The translations under genes and the position numbers were made by a program. 64,000 bases of DNA, taken from contig WPDH01000018.1 of assembly GCA_019137255.1 (NCBI GenBank), positions 496,001 to 560,000 of the forward strand. The letters run 5' to 3'. The DNA comes from Corinectria fuckeliana (taxonomy: Eukaryota; Ascomycota; Sordariomycetes; Hypocreales; Nectriaceae). This document shows positions 52,443 through 64,000 of the stretch, piece by piece (position 1 is the stretch's first letter; every line of letters starts with the position of its first letter). Under the pieces are notes generated by a model that was given only the letters and a program-made list of their open reading frames with translations, did no database searches and had not been told where the DNA came from.

Positions 52443-54149
52443 CCCTCCCTCTCCTACTGGCTGCCATCCGCCCGAGAAGCCGTATTCTAGTACTGACGAC
52501 CTCTTTAGGAGGATGGCCAGCAGGAAGTCTGGGCACCACCGAAGCTCTGGGCGGCGTGGCCGCTGAACCATAGGCAAGTGCCCACCGCCCGCCTCATCAA
52601 TAGCCAGCACGACGAAGACGAGCAGTTTACGTTCCGCAGACCGGACCAGCCCTTTCCTAGCACCGAGCTGGAGGAGGAGCTGTCTGCGACTATCCTGCGG
52701 ACCGCTAAACAGCGCTTCCGTCGCAGGGAGAGCAAGATGACGCTGCCGACCATCGAGTCCGCGGCTCTGCCTGGAGAGAGCGGCACTGGCATTTTCAGTC
52801 CATCGTCTCGAGAAGCATCTGTCAAGCCGGAAACCGAGGATGAGGGCGAGGACGAGAAGACGCCTGGCGTGGATACGCCGATCCGGGCTACGCGAACCAG
52901 GCGATCACAACCCAAGACGTACGAACCAGTGGTGTCGACCAACGATGATATATCCTACGACTTGCTCAGGCCATCTGTTCGACACATATTATCCCAGCTC
53001 GACACGACTCTGTCCATATTACACAACTCACGCGTCGCCGGCCTAAGCTATCTGTCAGATTCCTCCACTGAGGATGAGTCGGATAGCCAAAGCGGCAAGA
53101 AGCGGCCTCGTGGAAGGCCGCGAAAGAATCCCCAGCGAGCAGTTGGCACAACCTCCTCGGAAGTGAATTCGCCGGCAACGCCTCAAAGACGTGGCCGCCC
53201 GCGCAAGGTTCATATCCCTCGCGAGGGAGAGTCGCACGAGGAGATGCTTCTCCGCATCGCCCGCGAATCTCACCGGTCGCTTCCCACAACGCCCCAGGAA
53301 CAGGAAGCCGCATTCGAAGCCTGGGTTCGCAAAGGCGACGAGACCATTGAGCGCGAGCGTTCCATGTCTCTGAAGCGAGAAGCCTCGGAGGGCCTGGGAA
53401 CGGAAGACGACGAAAGGGCTAGTGGCAGCAACCTTGATCGGAGGCTGTCCAGATGGGGCCTCCGCGACTGGAGCGACGTCGTAGGGGCGGCTGCTCTGGC
53501 AGGCTTCTCAAGCGAGGCTATAGCAAGGACGACACAGCGGTGTGCGGACCTGTTCGGCGAGGGCATGCTCATGAGGAAACTAAACGAAGCACCGGTCTCG
53601 CACGGCACCGGCATCGAGACTGTGGAATACCGCCCCGAGCCGATCCAGCTCTCGCGCTCCCTCTCCGGCGACGGCTTTAGCGAAGACGAAGGCGACCTTG
53701 TCCAGCGCCGCCAGGCCTCGCGCCAGACCTCCCTCGCGCGGTCCAGCCACGACCGCAGCAGCCCGGAGTCGCTCCGCGGCCGGGCCTCCCGCTCCCGCAC
53801 CCGGTCCCCGACGGCCAGGCCCAAGTCCCCCCGGTCGCGCTCCGGATCCGCGGCCGGCCACTTCTTCTGCCCGATCCCCTCGTGCGACCGCGCCGTGCAG
53901 GGATTCAGCCGCAAGCCGAACCTGCGGCGCCATCTGGAGCTCATCCACCAGGGCCAAGCGGAGGAGATGGACAGCGACGACGAGGTGGTCGGCGCCGTGC
54001 ACGTGGACGGCTTCCTGCGACCTATCGTGCCGGGGCGTGGCTGGAGGGGCGAGGACACGATGATGAGGAAAAGGAAGAGATATTACGGACAGAAAGCGAT
54101 GACAGGGAGCCTGGGAGTAAGTTCGGAAGTGGACGGTTCTTCTCCTTAG
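52116..54149 (+). CDS. Rrn9-domain protein with AT-hooks and a C2H2 zinc finger
   Basis: Exons 52116-52376 and 52509-54149; intron 132 bp; 633 residues. The N-terminus (NRWTGAKSSWRTLTEEDRLL ... DRDLAVHLYNAFAFKRRGRD) resembles the Rrn9 domain of the RNA polymerase I upstream activating factor. Two AT-hook-like motifs follow, RPRGRPRKNP (about 283) and RRGRPRK (about 314). Near 540-568 there is a C2H2 finger (FFCPIPSCDRAV ... LRRHLELIH). This suggests an rDNA or chromatin-binding role, though I infer Pol I function from the N-terminal domain only. Much of the middle is Ser/Arg-rich and disordered. The intron carries fifteen CAA repeats. Yeast Rrn9 is shorter and lacks the finger, so the C-terminal half is a filamentous-fungal extension. 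Confidence 0.7.
52398..52442 (+). repeat. (CAA)15 microsatellite inside the rrn9-like intron
   Basis: Fifteen perfect CAA units, starting 21 bases after the GTGAGT donor. The tract is G-free and single-stranded in character, and explains why this intron is twice the usual length. Confidence 0.95.
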
Positions 54150-54641
54150 GTACCCGTCTTAGCCTTGTGTTATGTGTACATACCTATAGGGTATGTACCG
54201 GTACCATAATGCAATTTTCTAGCAGCTAGTCAATCATCTCGATACTGTTTGTGTAAGTTAACTTTGGGAGGTTGACAGGTCACATTGAACAAGATGCCGA
54301 GTCTCACCAGGTTACCCTGGACGTCATAGTGAAGTGACACTGCCAAATCACTGTTGCTGGAAGCTTCCTTGCTTCCCCATCAGCCTCGCCGAGTTGCAGT
54401 GGTGCACAGACCAAGCTGGGCCAATAGATAGCTAGTTGCGGGGTTGACCATCGAATGAGCTAGAAAGCAGCTTCCTGCCCTTTTCTTCCCCACCGCGTTC
54501 GAAGTATTTCCCCAAGCCAACGTCCGACTTCCTCACGATCCAGAGACTCCTGCACTCTGAACAACCCCAAGCCATATCTGTTTGATATTACTGTCTCTCC
54601 TCTACCGATTCCTTAGACATCTAAGAAAGGAGACATACGCT
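54150..54641 (+). promoter_or_regulatory. sti1 promoter region
   Basis: The 492 bp between the rrn9-like stop and the sti1 ATG, probably also containing the upstream gene's 3' UTR. CT-rich leader sequence is seen from 54475 on, and a heat-shock-element-like site is listed separately. Confidence 0.5.
54360..54375 (+). promoter_or_regulatory. Heat-shock-element-like site upstream of sti1
   Basis: GAAGCTTCCTTGCTTC contains GAAnnTTC plus a further TTC unit with non-ideal spacing, 267 bp before the sti1 ATG. Sti1 genes are commonly Hsf1 targets, so an HSE is plausible; the site is imperfect. Confidence 0.4.
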
Positions 54642-56583
54642 ATGTCTTCCGCAGACGAGCTCAAGGCTCTGGGCAACAAGGCTATTGCCGAGAAGAACTT
54701 CGACGAGGCTGTGTATGTTCATGCGGGACACGTAGAGGACCGACCGTGAAGGGCCCGAAGAGCTGACAATTGTGTGTAGCGAAAAGTTCACTCAGGCCAT
54801 CGCCGTGCAACCCGAAAACCACATCCTTTACAGCAACCGATCCGCGGCTTACGCCTCCAAGAAGGATTGGGACAATGCTCTCCAGGATGCCGAGCAAACG
54901 ACACAGATCAAGCCCGACTGGGCCAAGGGATGGGGACGAAAAGGCGCCGCCCTGCACGGGAAGGGAGACCTCCTTGGAGCCAACGATGCCTACGAGGAGG
55001 GCCTGAAGCACGATGCCAGCAACGCTCAGCTAAAGAGCGGCCTGGCGTCGGTCAAGAAGGCCATGGAGGCCGAAGTCGGTGGTTCGTCTTCCGCGAGCGA
55101 AACTTCTTGAAAACTTGGATTACTGACACATTATGTAGGTCCTGCTGAAGGCCTTGGAGACCCCATGGGCGGCCTCGGCCAGATGTTCAACGACCCCAAC
55201 CTGATCCAGAAGCTTGCGAAGAACCCCAAGACAAGCTCGTTCCTCGGCGACCCCTCCTTCATGGCGAAGCTTCAATCGGTTCAGAAGAACCCCCAAGACG
55301 GCGAAGCGCTCTTCTCCGACCCCCGAATGCTGACGGTGATGGGCGTGTTGATGGGCGTGGACATGGAGCTGCGGGAGAGCGACCCAACCGCCCAGGACTC
55401 ACCGATGCCCGATGCCCCCTCCGAGCCTAAGAGGCCCGAGCCGACCAAGAAGGCCCCTGAGCCAGCACCCGAACCCGAGGAGGTGGACGAGGAGGCTCTT
55501 GTCAAGAAGCAGGCCAAGGAGGCGGCCGATAAGGAGAAGGCGCTGGGAACCGAGAACTACAAGAAGCGCAATTTTGACGAAGCTATTGCGCACTACGCCC
55601 AGGCGTGGGAGTTGTACAAGGACATCACCTACCTGAACAACCTTGGCGCCGCCTACTTTGAGAAGGGAGATTACGACAAGTGTATCGAGTCGTGCACCAA
55701 GGCTATCGAGGAGGGCCGCGAGATCTATGCGGACTTCAAGGTCATCGCCAAGAGCTACGCCCGCATCGGCACCGCGTACGAGCGTAAGGGAGACCTGGCT
55801 CTGGCCGTGGAAAACTACAACAAGTCTCTGACAGAGCATCGGACTCCCGAGATTCTTAGCAAGCTCCGGGTTGCCGAGCGAGCCAAGACTGAGGAGGCTC
55901 GCGTGGCTTACATCGACCCTGCCAAGGCCGAGGAGGCTCGCGAGGAGGGAAACAAGAAGTTCAAGGAAATGGACTTCCCCGGTGCCGTTGCCGCGTACAC
56001 GGAGATGACCAAGCGAGCCCCCGACGACCCCCGCGGTTACAGCAACCGAGCTGCAGCCTTTGTCAAGTTGTTCGAGTTTCCCAGCGCGGTGGAGGACTGC
56101 AACCTGGCCATCAAGAAGGACCCTTCCTTCATCCGAGCTTACATCCGCAAGGCTCAGGCCTACTTTGGCATGCGCAAGTACTCGGATTGTGTGGATGCTT
56201 GTGCTGAAGCCCAAGAGGTTGACCAGCAGCACCACAACGGTGCCAACGCCCGAGAGATCGAGAACCAGCAGCAGAAGGCCTTTGCAGCGATGTACTCCGC
56301 TCGTGACAACGAGACTGAGGAGCAGACTCGGGAGCGACTGGCGAACGATCCCGAGGTGAGTTTCAACCCCCCTTTTCCCCTCTAGTATGTACATAAGAAG
56401 CACTCCCACTAACACTGTTGTTTCTCCCAGATCATGAGCATTATGCAAGACCCGGTGATGCAGTCGATTCTCCAGCAGGCTCAGTCCGAGCCTGCTGCTC
56501 TGAATGAGCACATGAGAAACCCTCAGGTGAAGTCCAAGATTCAGAAGCTGATGGCGGCTGGTGTGATTCGGGTTGGCCGATAA
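54642..56583 (+). CDS. sti1: Hsp90/Hsp70 co-chaperone Sti1 (HOP)
   Basis: A cytosolic adaptor that transfers clients from Hsp70 to Hsp90. Four exons: 54642-54712, 54780-55081, 55139-56355 and 56431-56583; introns of 67, 57 and 75 bp; 580 residues, the normal length. Domains in order: TPR1 (about 5-118, ELKALGNKAIAEKNFDEAV ... YSNRSAAY), DP1 (about 130-190, FNDPNLIQKLAKNPKTSSFL), a charged Pro/Glu linker, TPR2A (about 260-385, GTENYKKRNFDEAIAHY ... KSYARIGTAYERKGD), TPR2B (about 395-500, GNKKFKEMDFPGAVAAY ... YSNRAAAFVKL) and DP2 at the C-terminus (IMSIMQDPVMQSILQQAQ ... MAAGVIRVGR). The last exon is needed for DP2. Carboxylate-clamp Lys/Asn/Arg positions are visible in each TPR. Confidence 0.97.
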
Positions 56584-59500
56584 AGCCGCAGACGGGGAGA
56601 GACTCTTTGCTATTTCGTGACTGGAAAGGAGCCGAGGGAAACAGCGGGAGGATGGGTCTTTGAAGGCGCATCCGCGGAGTTGCACGGGAAACGAGGAACG
56701 TGGGTTTTGTGAGATTACGAGTTGAAATTGGCGAACCACGAGAATCCTTGGCATGTACCATAATATCAGATGGTGGATGGTTAGCTAACGAGAAATGAAT
56801 CCATTCAAGCCATGACAACGTGTACAATACCTTTGTGTGATGTAGTCCACGGACTACTGCTGCTCAGCGCTAGATGGAGGGAGTTGGCGGCCAAGCGGGG
56901 GTCGTCGGACTACGGCGCAGGAAGTATCGGGCGTCTCCGTAGACTAGGCTGTTACGTATGCAAGGTACGGATACTGTGCAGTAGAGCTGAAGATGTCTCG
57001 CGTCTTGCCTTAGTGTCGCTGTGGTGGTTGGCAACGGTTTGTGGATATCTCGTGCGGTGGGCGGGGCGCCTGATGCCGAAATGGGGCGGAGGAGGAATAG
57101 CACCGCCTCTCCTGCGCCGAACATGTAGGTAGGTACAGGCTCAAATTCCATCTAAGAGAAGATATGGACACGAAGCTAAGCACGTAAATAGGCATGCTCT
57201 CACTTGTTGGGCGCTTATGTGGTGAGTGGCGGCACGTCTGGTACGGTGCAACGCGGATGGATGGATACATGGAGTTGTTCCACGTGTAACTGCCCGGCTC
57301 CACGCCCGGGGAAAGCCCTTCCACCTACGAGCAAAAAAGCAACGGCGAAGGCATTAGCATGCCGTCTCGGGGAACGTAGGTTATCGGAGAAACAATCGAC
57401 GAGCAGACCTAATATGGCACATGCTGCTCGCGAGCGACACGTGGAGGGCACGAGGACGGGAGGGCGCGGAGGAGACGCAGGGGCAGAAAACGTGGGAAGA
57501 TGGAGGATGGCCACGAGGAAAGGACGGCGAGGCAACAACGCCAGCGCTAAGAAGATGCGAGACGAAGAAGAGGCGAATGAGGCAAGCGGGCGGCACGGAA
57601 GCAAAAAAGAAACCATGATACATAGAGGGGGGGGGTTGTGAAAAAAGAAAGTACGGGCTGGAGAATGGTGTGACATGGTGTTGCGCTGGGCCGCTGTCGA
57701 GCCGAAGGCGAAGCAAAGGCGCCCCCGACTGTGTTATCTACGGAGTGAGTAATAAGTCGTCTTGTTGCGGAGCTGGTCATGAGGGGAAAAAAAGGCGGCA
57801 AAACAGCATTGGCTTGCAAGTCTGTCTGCGTGAAATGCCATTATGGATCGGTGCATGCGTACATCCTGAAGGAGCGGCTTGTCTCTCTCGTGCGGCCGGT
57901 GTCTCTTTGTTTCGGCAAGCCGTGTTTTTTTCTTTTCGTGCCTCTTGTCCGTCCCCTGCTTCGGAAGCTGCGTCTGCCCAGCCGCTCCCGAGGTATCGTA
58001 AATACGCTGTGGCGGCGGGTATCTTTGAGGGGCTTTTTGCTGTCGACTGGTGGTGGGTGGGTGGGTGGACTTGACTCGCTGCCAAGACGAGGCAGGCTAG
58101 TCCAAGCGAAGGGGGGAGATGCCATTGAAGGAAGGGCAATATATTAAAGGCTAAAGGAAAATGCCTGGGTGAAAATAGCCCTGAACGAAAAAAAGTAAAG
58201 AAATTCAACAAAGCCGTCGGCAGCAAGGGGCCAAGGCGGAATGCCAGTGGGCTACTTCGTATGTGTCTCCATCTTGGCAATGACGGCCCGGTCAGCAATC
58301 CAGTCGGCTCTGGCTTGTCGGATAAATGACAGAAACGAAGCCAGTCGGGATCGACATGGTCGCGATGAAACAGCCGTGAAAGTTTGAGCGTTGCAGTGGC
58401 GTGTAGTAGTGTACATTGTAGTAAACGGCGCTGGGCGTGGTCGACGACGAGTCATGGCATGCCGTTTTATTTCCCTCGTGGCTTAGGTTTCTTTGCTTTT
58501 GCCATCTTCAGCCGTCTTCACGCCCCCTTCGTGAGAGTTGCAGAGTGGGAAAAACGGACACTTTATGGACATGACATAGCACGAGTTGAGTTGGCCGATT
58601 CTGGGGTCAGATGCTGTGTGCTCCAGCTTGCATTGAAGATTGTCCCGGGGTTGCTACTCCTGATGCAACGTTGGTATCGATGGGGACAAGGCGACTGATA
58701 GACGTCAATACGTACATAGTAGTCGATGAGATTGATGAGATGCCGTGGGATGCATGATTCCGACTCGTCACAAAACGACTTGGTTCCTTCAGGGAGGAGT
58801 CGGACCCTCCGGGGAGTCCTGTACGAGGCGGGTAGAATGAAGAAGGATGAGATTGATGGGGTTGACCGTTGAAAAACGGTCTTGTTCCAGGCCACACCCC
58901 TGCTCGAGCTCTGGATCGGAGGCCACGGGATGCTATGTACAGTAAAGGCATTAGGCCTACATAGTACACATGCACGAGGAGGGATGATCATCGTCATCTG
59001 TAACAGCCGGCCACGCCCCAAGCTCCGGGACGGCGGCGTCGTTGTCGTTGAGCCTCCCGTAGCTGGTAAGCTCGTGCCAGCGGGGGTCCCGGCCGCCGCC
59101 GCATCTGACACCACACCCGGGGTGTGTTCGGACGACGTGCGAGCCCGTATTCGTAGGAGGGGACCGGACCATGGCCCTGGTGCTACCCCCCTGGTGCAGC
59201 GGAAAATTATTTGGGGTTTCCCTCGGTGCTTTAAAGTGTGTCCATGTGTTTGGGTCACTCAGAGGATGGCAGACAGCTTCTTCTCAAAATGAAGCGACCG
59301 CAGAGTCTGTAGATACACGAGAGCAAGAAGTGACGAGACAAGCATCGGAGGACGAACAGTTCTTTGGAACCCAGGGGTCCAAAGCCTGAGCTCAAGTTTC
59401 TGCCCTTGCTGGCTTTTCTCAGGGGCCCAATGACGAAAGGGAGGGAATAAGAAAAAGGAAAGAAAAGAGAGCCCTTGACCGGGTGTTGCAGGACATGACG

Positions 59501-62500
59501 TTCCGGAACCTGGTGATCAAGAGCTTTTGGCGGCCCTAGTCTGCCTGTCTGTGTGTTCCGGGGGAAAAGCAGCTAGACTAGTGAGACGGCCATGGCTAGA
59601 GGCCTAGGCCGGACGATCAGAAAGGGTTGCGAGCGACATTACTCTGTGGGGTAAACGCAGGCCTGGGCTTAATTTAGGCTAGGACGTCGGCTCGAGGTTT
59701 GAAGTTGAAGTTCGTGTGTGTGTGTGTGCGTGTGTGTGTGACTGTGTGTTCCAACGCTAGGGGGTTCTGTGAGGCCGAGGCGCGTCGAATGAAACCCTGA
59801 GGCGTCAAGAGGTAGCTCGAATATGATGTATCATGTTTCTTCCAGCTTATTAATGGCCGATAAGTTGAGCGTTCGTTTCACTGAGACGAGGCAAGGCCCG
59901 GTAATCTACAGTACCCATGCTGCCCCAATTTCCAAGCGTGGCCTCGCAGCTGCGAGTTGCCAATATCGACAACCAACAGTCTTGACCTTCATTACATTAA
60001 TGTTGTTGAAATGGGACAAGCCGATAAAGGAGGTGCTCGCGGGGCTGAGGTTCCGGAAGGATGTAATTGATGTCTGTGCCTGTGTATGCGATTTGCACCA
60101 CCATCCCACTCTCTTCTGTGCATTTATCCCACGGGAACTGAGTGCCGACGACTGCATACGGCAGTGATGGGATCTGACGGCAACTTTGCAGTGCAACGTC
60201 TAGCCCATCGCATCCCGCAGTCCGGCTCAGCGGGAGATGATTCCACGTTGCGCTCGATGCCCGGCTATCGAGCGAGGGCCAGACGGGCTTCTGACAGACG
60301 GGGGAGGGGCCGGGAAGAGAGGGATGGGATAGGACAGAATGGGAGATTGAGAACTTCTGCTCGATGACATTGATGGGATTCTTCAGTGGGCTGAGCTGTA
60401 TGTACGAATAGGAAAGGATGTTGGATTGCGTATCAACCACAGATGCATACTATGTACGTCATATATTGGGAGTTGGACCATGTGGTGTGTCTTCCCTGAC
60501 CCTTGTCGGTCCTGTCTGTTGTTTAGGCCCCACGATCATGGTTGTGATGGGGATCAAATAGACGGACGCCCTCCTGGTCAAGTTGGGTTGGGCCTCAAAA
60601 GTTCAAGAGAAAGAAAATCATCTCTTTTTCAAGTCGCTGATCCGACAAAAAAGCAAACCACCGGTGTGTCTTGCCTCTTGAGGCCACATGCACGCCAGAA
60701 TGCGCCAATGCTTGCAGGAAAGAGAAATGCTATGGGCTAGGATGTGATGAGGAGGGAGGGTAGGAGGGGGGAAAAAAGGAAGGAAAAAAGGTCAGCGCAC
60801 GAATGGCATGGCATGGGAGACGAGTCACGGAGAGTCGACAGTGAGAGGGCCAAAAGGCGCCAACTCCGACTTTGGCCGAGTTCCGACTCTCTCTTGTCTC
60901 TCTTACCGCCTCTTTAGAGGTTCGTTTGCCTGTGCCTCGTTGCCAGGAGCATGGGGCACGGGACACGGGACATGGAGAAAGATGGAGAATGCAACGGGGC
61001 GCCAGGGCGATGTTGTCAACGCAAGATCAACACGATGCTGTCAAGTGAGTGATTGCCAGCGATGGAAATGAGTGAGTGAGTGACTGCTCTGCTCGCTTCC
61101 AACCCAGTAGCCTGGTGCGGTACACACTTTAGCGACATTTCTCAGTTCTCAACTTCTCACGAGGAACGACATCCACTTGCCAGGCCCCTGGCCAATTGCC
61201 GTTGCCCATTGCTGGGCCCATCCATCGCCAGGCCCATGTCCATGCGTCTTGAGGAAATGCTCGGGTGCCATTCGTTCAGCGAAGGGGTTCCGCATTTTTC
61301 TGGAAGGAAACGGATGCTATGTACATAGACCAAGGCTGCCGAATGGATCCCGGGGTGGCCTAGGAGGGAAAGCTGAAGCTGAAGCCGAGGCTGAGGCGGC
61401 GGGCGGCCAGCGGAACAAGTCAATGAAATATTGGGTGAAGCTCTCCTGTCCTGGTGCTGTTCATGTTCCAACAGCGACGCAAATGACTGGAAAGACTTGT
61501 CACCCACAATTACCACAAGAGGACCTTGCCCCGGCCTGCCTGCCGGCTGGTGATTGAGCGCCGCGTGAGGTGTGAAAGGTGTGAATCCATCCTTTTCGGA
61601 GGATACCGTACTAGTAGGTAGCAGACCGTTGGCAATGGAAACGGCTTTATTCGCAAGGGCGTGGCTGAAGTGGATGCGTGTGTGTTCTGCGGAACTGTGA
61701 ACTTGTGTGGTGGACCAGCCTGTGGAGTTGTGGGGGGGGGGGAGGGGGGGGTTACATAGTAGGTCTAAGTAAGTAGTGCCAGGGGGCACACCGAGGCATG
61801 GAGGCATGGACTGTTCCTGCCGTTTCTGTCCCCGACTGGCTCTACTTACCGACGGGGCTTTGTTCCAGGTACCGACCGAGCTACCGACGGATATGGCCAA
61901 TGTGGGAGACAGGGAATGGGTTGGAGCAAGGATGGATGGTGACGACTCCAGTTGCTAAGTAATCTAGAGGAAATCGAACACCCGAACAAACCAGCAACCC
62001 CAAGCGAGCCCCAAAGGCAGGCTCAGAGCTACTTAGACTACTAATCTAGCAGGTTATGCGAGTGCATCCGTATCCGTAATAGAACCTCCCTACACTTGGT
62101 ACTTTGTACAACATAGATGTCGAGGCGAAAGGTGAAGTATTCGCGCCGCATCACCTGCATGCTACGGACCGGCACGGAGCCACACCAACACTCGCTCACC
62201 GGGCTTGCACCCAACGTGCCTCTTGCTTTCCCATTCACGGCCGGCCGCTAGGTGGACTCCGCCGTCCGCATCATTCCATATCCCGTGGACAGCCACTCCA
62301 AGGCTACATAGTACGCTCCACGGGGACATGCGCCTTCCGCCTAAAACGCCTCTACGGTTTGCCCCGAACCCCCCCCCCCCCGTCACATATCATATTGAGA
62401 CTCTCACACGCAAGAAAGCCATGCGACGAGATGTGGTGCGAGATGCGTGATGCGCGATGCGCGATGCGGCGGGCGCCCTCTTCCAAGAGGCCGCTTCGTT

Positions 62501-63300
62501 GCACTGCTCCACGCTTTCGCACGAGGATCGCTTCCCATCAGGGAGGAATGACGTCCACGAGGCATGAGGCATGATCCACGAAGCCCGGGGAATCCACCAA
62601 CACATGAACCTATGAACGATGACGATTGATGATTGATGAGCAACCGCCCAAACCAAAGGCCCCTGTCTTCCGATGCACTGTTCCCTCCTTCTCTCCTCCT
62701 CTCCTCCTGTGCTCTCATCTCGGCCTCGGCCTCGCCTTCGCCTTCGCCTCAACTCTCTTATACGATGTAATTAGTCCCTACCTAGCCTCTCATCTCCAGT
62801 CTCCAGTCGACGCGGGAACAGGGCATCTCCGTCAACAACCCCAAAAAACCCACCATGACAGGTTCCTCCTCCCCTGTTCCAAAACTACCTATCTAGGCAA
62901 CCCTCCCCACAACAGGGCTGGGCCGAATGCCCACTCTTCTCCAACAAACGCCAGGACCAGCCTTTGGTGGGCTTCTGGCTTTTGGCTTCTGGCTTCTGGC
63001 TTCCCTCCAAAAGAGCTCCGCCAACTCCACGGGCGTGGCCGCAGAGGCGCCTCAGCCAGCAAAAGCAAAAGCAAGAACCAGAGGGATCCCCTGCCTACCC
63101 ATCGTACGACTTCTGGACTGCCAGGAATCTCGCTCGCTCGCAAACGGCCTTGACCTACCTAGCCGCGAGGAATCATCGGCTTGTGGAGAAAGGGCCAGAA
63201 GATTTTTTTCTTCTTTGCCTTCAATCTCTGCCTCCATGTCTGCAGGTCCGGTTTGACTAGGGGGGGGGGGGGCGGGAACTATGGAGGCCATCGAGGATAA
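56584..63300. other. Gene-poor stretch, no supported gene
   Basis: About 6.7 kb with sti1 3' UTR at the left. It contains many simple-sequence tracts: poly-G near 57627, (TG)n at 59717-59749, poly-G near 61731-61750, (GATGCGC)n near 62443-62466, poly-C near 62369 and poly-G near 63261. The longest frames (231-247 codons on the minus strand near 58.6-59.3 kb and 61.2-61.9 kb) show no family resemblance or coding bias. No tRNA, 5S rRNA or inverted-repeat element was recognised. Confidence 0.5.
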
Positions 63301-63581
63301 AACATCCGGGGAGGACGCTCATCGTATTGAGTCTGCCTCTGCATCCTGTCCGAGTCGAGTCTCTCTTTATTATCCTCTGCACCAATAAGTATCCTTACCG
63401 AAATCCTCTCCTGGTATATCAACTCGGCTGGCGTCATCACCCCCATTGCATCAAGATATCATCACATAAGACTCTCAACTACCTCGGCCGCTGCTGTAGT
63501 GTGACTACTTCATTTTCTCTCTCCTCTCCTAGATTACACCGCCCACCGCCTCCTTCTACACCTCCCACAACTACCGTCACA
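63301..63581 (+). promoter_or_regulatory. Leader/promoter of the flavohemoglobin-type gene
   Basis: A C/T-rich sequence with ACACCTCCCACAACTACCGTCACA directly before the ATG (read as TACCGTCACA-ATG), a good fungal start context. CTCTCTCCTCTCCTAG near 63516-63531 could be a 5'-UTR intron acceptor, but I see no compelling donor. Confidence 0.45.
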
Positions 63582-64000
63582 ATGGCCTTGTCCTACCAAC
63601 AGACCAAGCTCATCCGGGGCACCATCCCGGCCCTCACCGACCACGGCGAGCGCATCACCACCATCTTCTACCGCAACATGCTGAGGGACCACCCCGAGCT
63701 CAACGACTACTTCAACACCGTCAACCAGGCCAACGGCCGTCAGCCCCGTGCCCTCACTGCCGTCATCCTCAGCTACGCCCAGAACATCAACCACATCACC
63801 GAGCTCATCCCCAAGATGGAGCGCATGTGTCACAAGCACTGCTCCCTGGGCATCATGCCTCAGCACTACGGCATCGTCGAGAAGTACCTGATCGCCGCCT
63901 TCGCCGAGGTGCTCGGCCATGCCATGACGCCCCAAGTGAGGGAGGCCTGGTCCAAGGCCTACTGGATGCTCGCCAAGATGCTCATCGGCCGTGAGGCCCA
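63582..64000 (+). CDS. yhb1: Flavohemoglobin-type globin (nitric oxide dioxygenase), 3'-truncated by window edge
   Basis: Flavohemoglobins oxidise NO to nitrate using O2 and NAD(P)H. The visible 139 codons from MALSYQQTKLIRGTIPAL make up nearly the whole globin domain. The B10 tyrosine sits in ITTIFYRNML, CD-region Phe in LNDYFNTVNQ, and the proximal heme histidine in HKHCSLGI, followed by MPQHYGIVEKYL and EVLGHAMTPQVREAWSKAYW. Sequence is clean and GC-rich with no intron so far. The FAD and NAD domains expected after residue 150 lie outside the window, so a single-domain globin cannot be excluded, but the LGI-P-HY-IV-YL pattern fits flavohemoglobins best. A 7-kb gene-poor region lies upstream. 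Confidence 0.9.
   Translation, partial: MALSYQQTKLIRGTIPALTDHGERITTIFYRNMLRDHPELNDYFNTVNQANGRQPRALTAVILSYAQNINHITELIPKMERMCHKHCSLGIMPQHYGIVEKYLIAAFAEVLGHAMTPQVREAWSKAYWMLAKMLIGREA

Noticed and set aside
55399..56754. 451-codon frame antisense to sti1
   Set aside because: Leu/Val/Gly-rich sequence of the kind produced by reading the complement of a GC-rich TPR gene; no family match.
61157..61900. 247-codon minus-strand frame
   Set aside because: No domain; composition follows local simple repeats and poly-C tracts.
1..64000. CRISPR arrays, 5S rRNA genes, TPP-riboswitch motifs and secondary-metabolite signature genes
   Set aside because: No regularly spaced direct repeats, no 5S or TPP consensus and no PKS/NRPS/terpene-type domains were seen on either strand.

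Overview
This is a filamentous ascomycete nuclear fragment, most likely Sordariomycetes and possibly Hypocreales. The evidence is short 50-70 bp GT-AG introns with CTAAC/CTGAC branch points, GC-rich coding regions, gene families typical of Pezizomycotina, and an AT-saturated transposon corpse of the kind left by repeat-induced point mutation (RIP). I read species-level clues only as impressions. There is no operon structure; each gene has its own promoter and several neighbours are divergent or convergent.

Layout. 1-29.4 kb is a gene-dense conserved block: uS17 (partial), a twin-CX9C DUF3128/Emi1-like protein, a tRNA-Val(AAC) with a perfect palindrome at its 3' end, a 57-residue cysteine-tailed small protein found by splicing, a URI/Bud27 prefoldin, a tandem-GFA-domain protein, two tail-to-tail folylpolyglutamate synthase paralogues, MICOS subunit Mic60, a Rab5 GTPase with two microexons, the Sac1 phosphoinositide phosphatase, a 1236-residue disordered protein with a C-terminal membrane anchor, mitochondrial isoleucyl-tRNA synthetase, and a conserved-looking 298-residue protein of unknown function. 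29.4-46.3 kb is a gene-poor stretch. It holds an inverted-repeat structure near 33.4 kb, an orphan promoter/leader-like segment near 42 kb, two homopolymer-associated assembly gaps, and a 1.82 kb Fot1/pogo-like DNA transposon (TA target duplication, 42 bp inverted repeats) whose interior has been RIP-mutated. 46.3-56.6 kb is a second conserved block: the Sam37/metaxin import subunit, the PIG-U/Gab1 GPI-transamidase subunit, pescadillo Nop7, an Rrn9-domain protein with AT-hooks and a C2H2 finger, and the Hsp90 co-chaperone Sti1. 56.6-63.6 kb is a 7 kb gene-poor stretch that ends at the 5' part of a flavohemoglobin-type globin gene cut by the window edge.

Themes. Many products act in mitochondria or protein homeostasis: Mic60, Sam37, mt-IleRS, the twin-CX9C protein, both FPGS enzymes (each with a presequence-like N-terminus ahead of an internal ATG), URI and Sti1. 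Ribosome production is represented by uS17, Nop7 and Rrn9; endomembrane and lipid signalling by Rab5, Sac1 and PIG-U. Nothing here looks like a secondary-metabolite cluster, CRISPR array or prokaryotic transfer. The best candidates for new biology are the cysteine-tailed microprotein, the paired FPGS genes, the orphan leader near 42 kb and the partly RIP-spared transposon. All exon junctions were placed by eye from splice signals and protein-family expectation.
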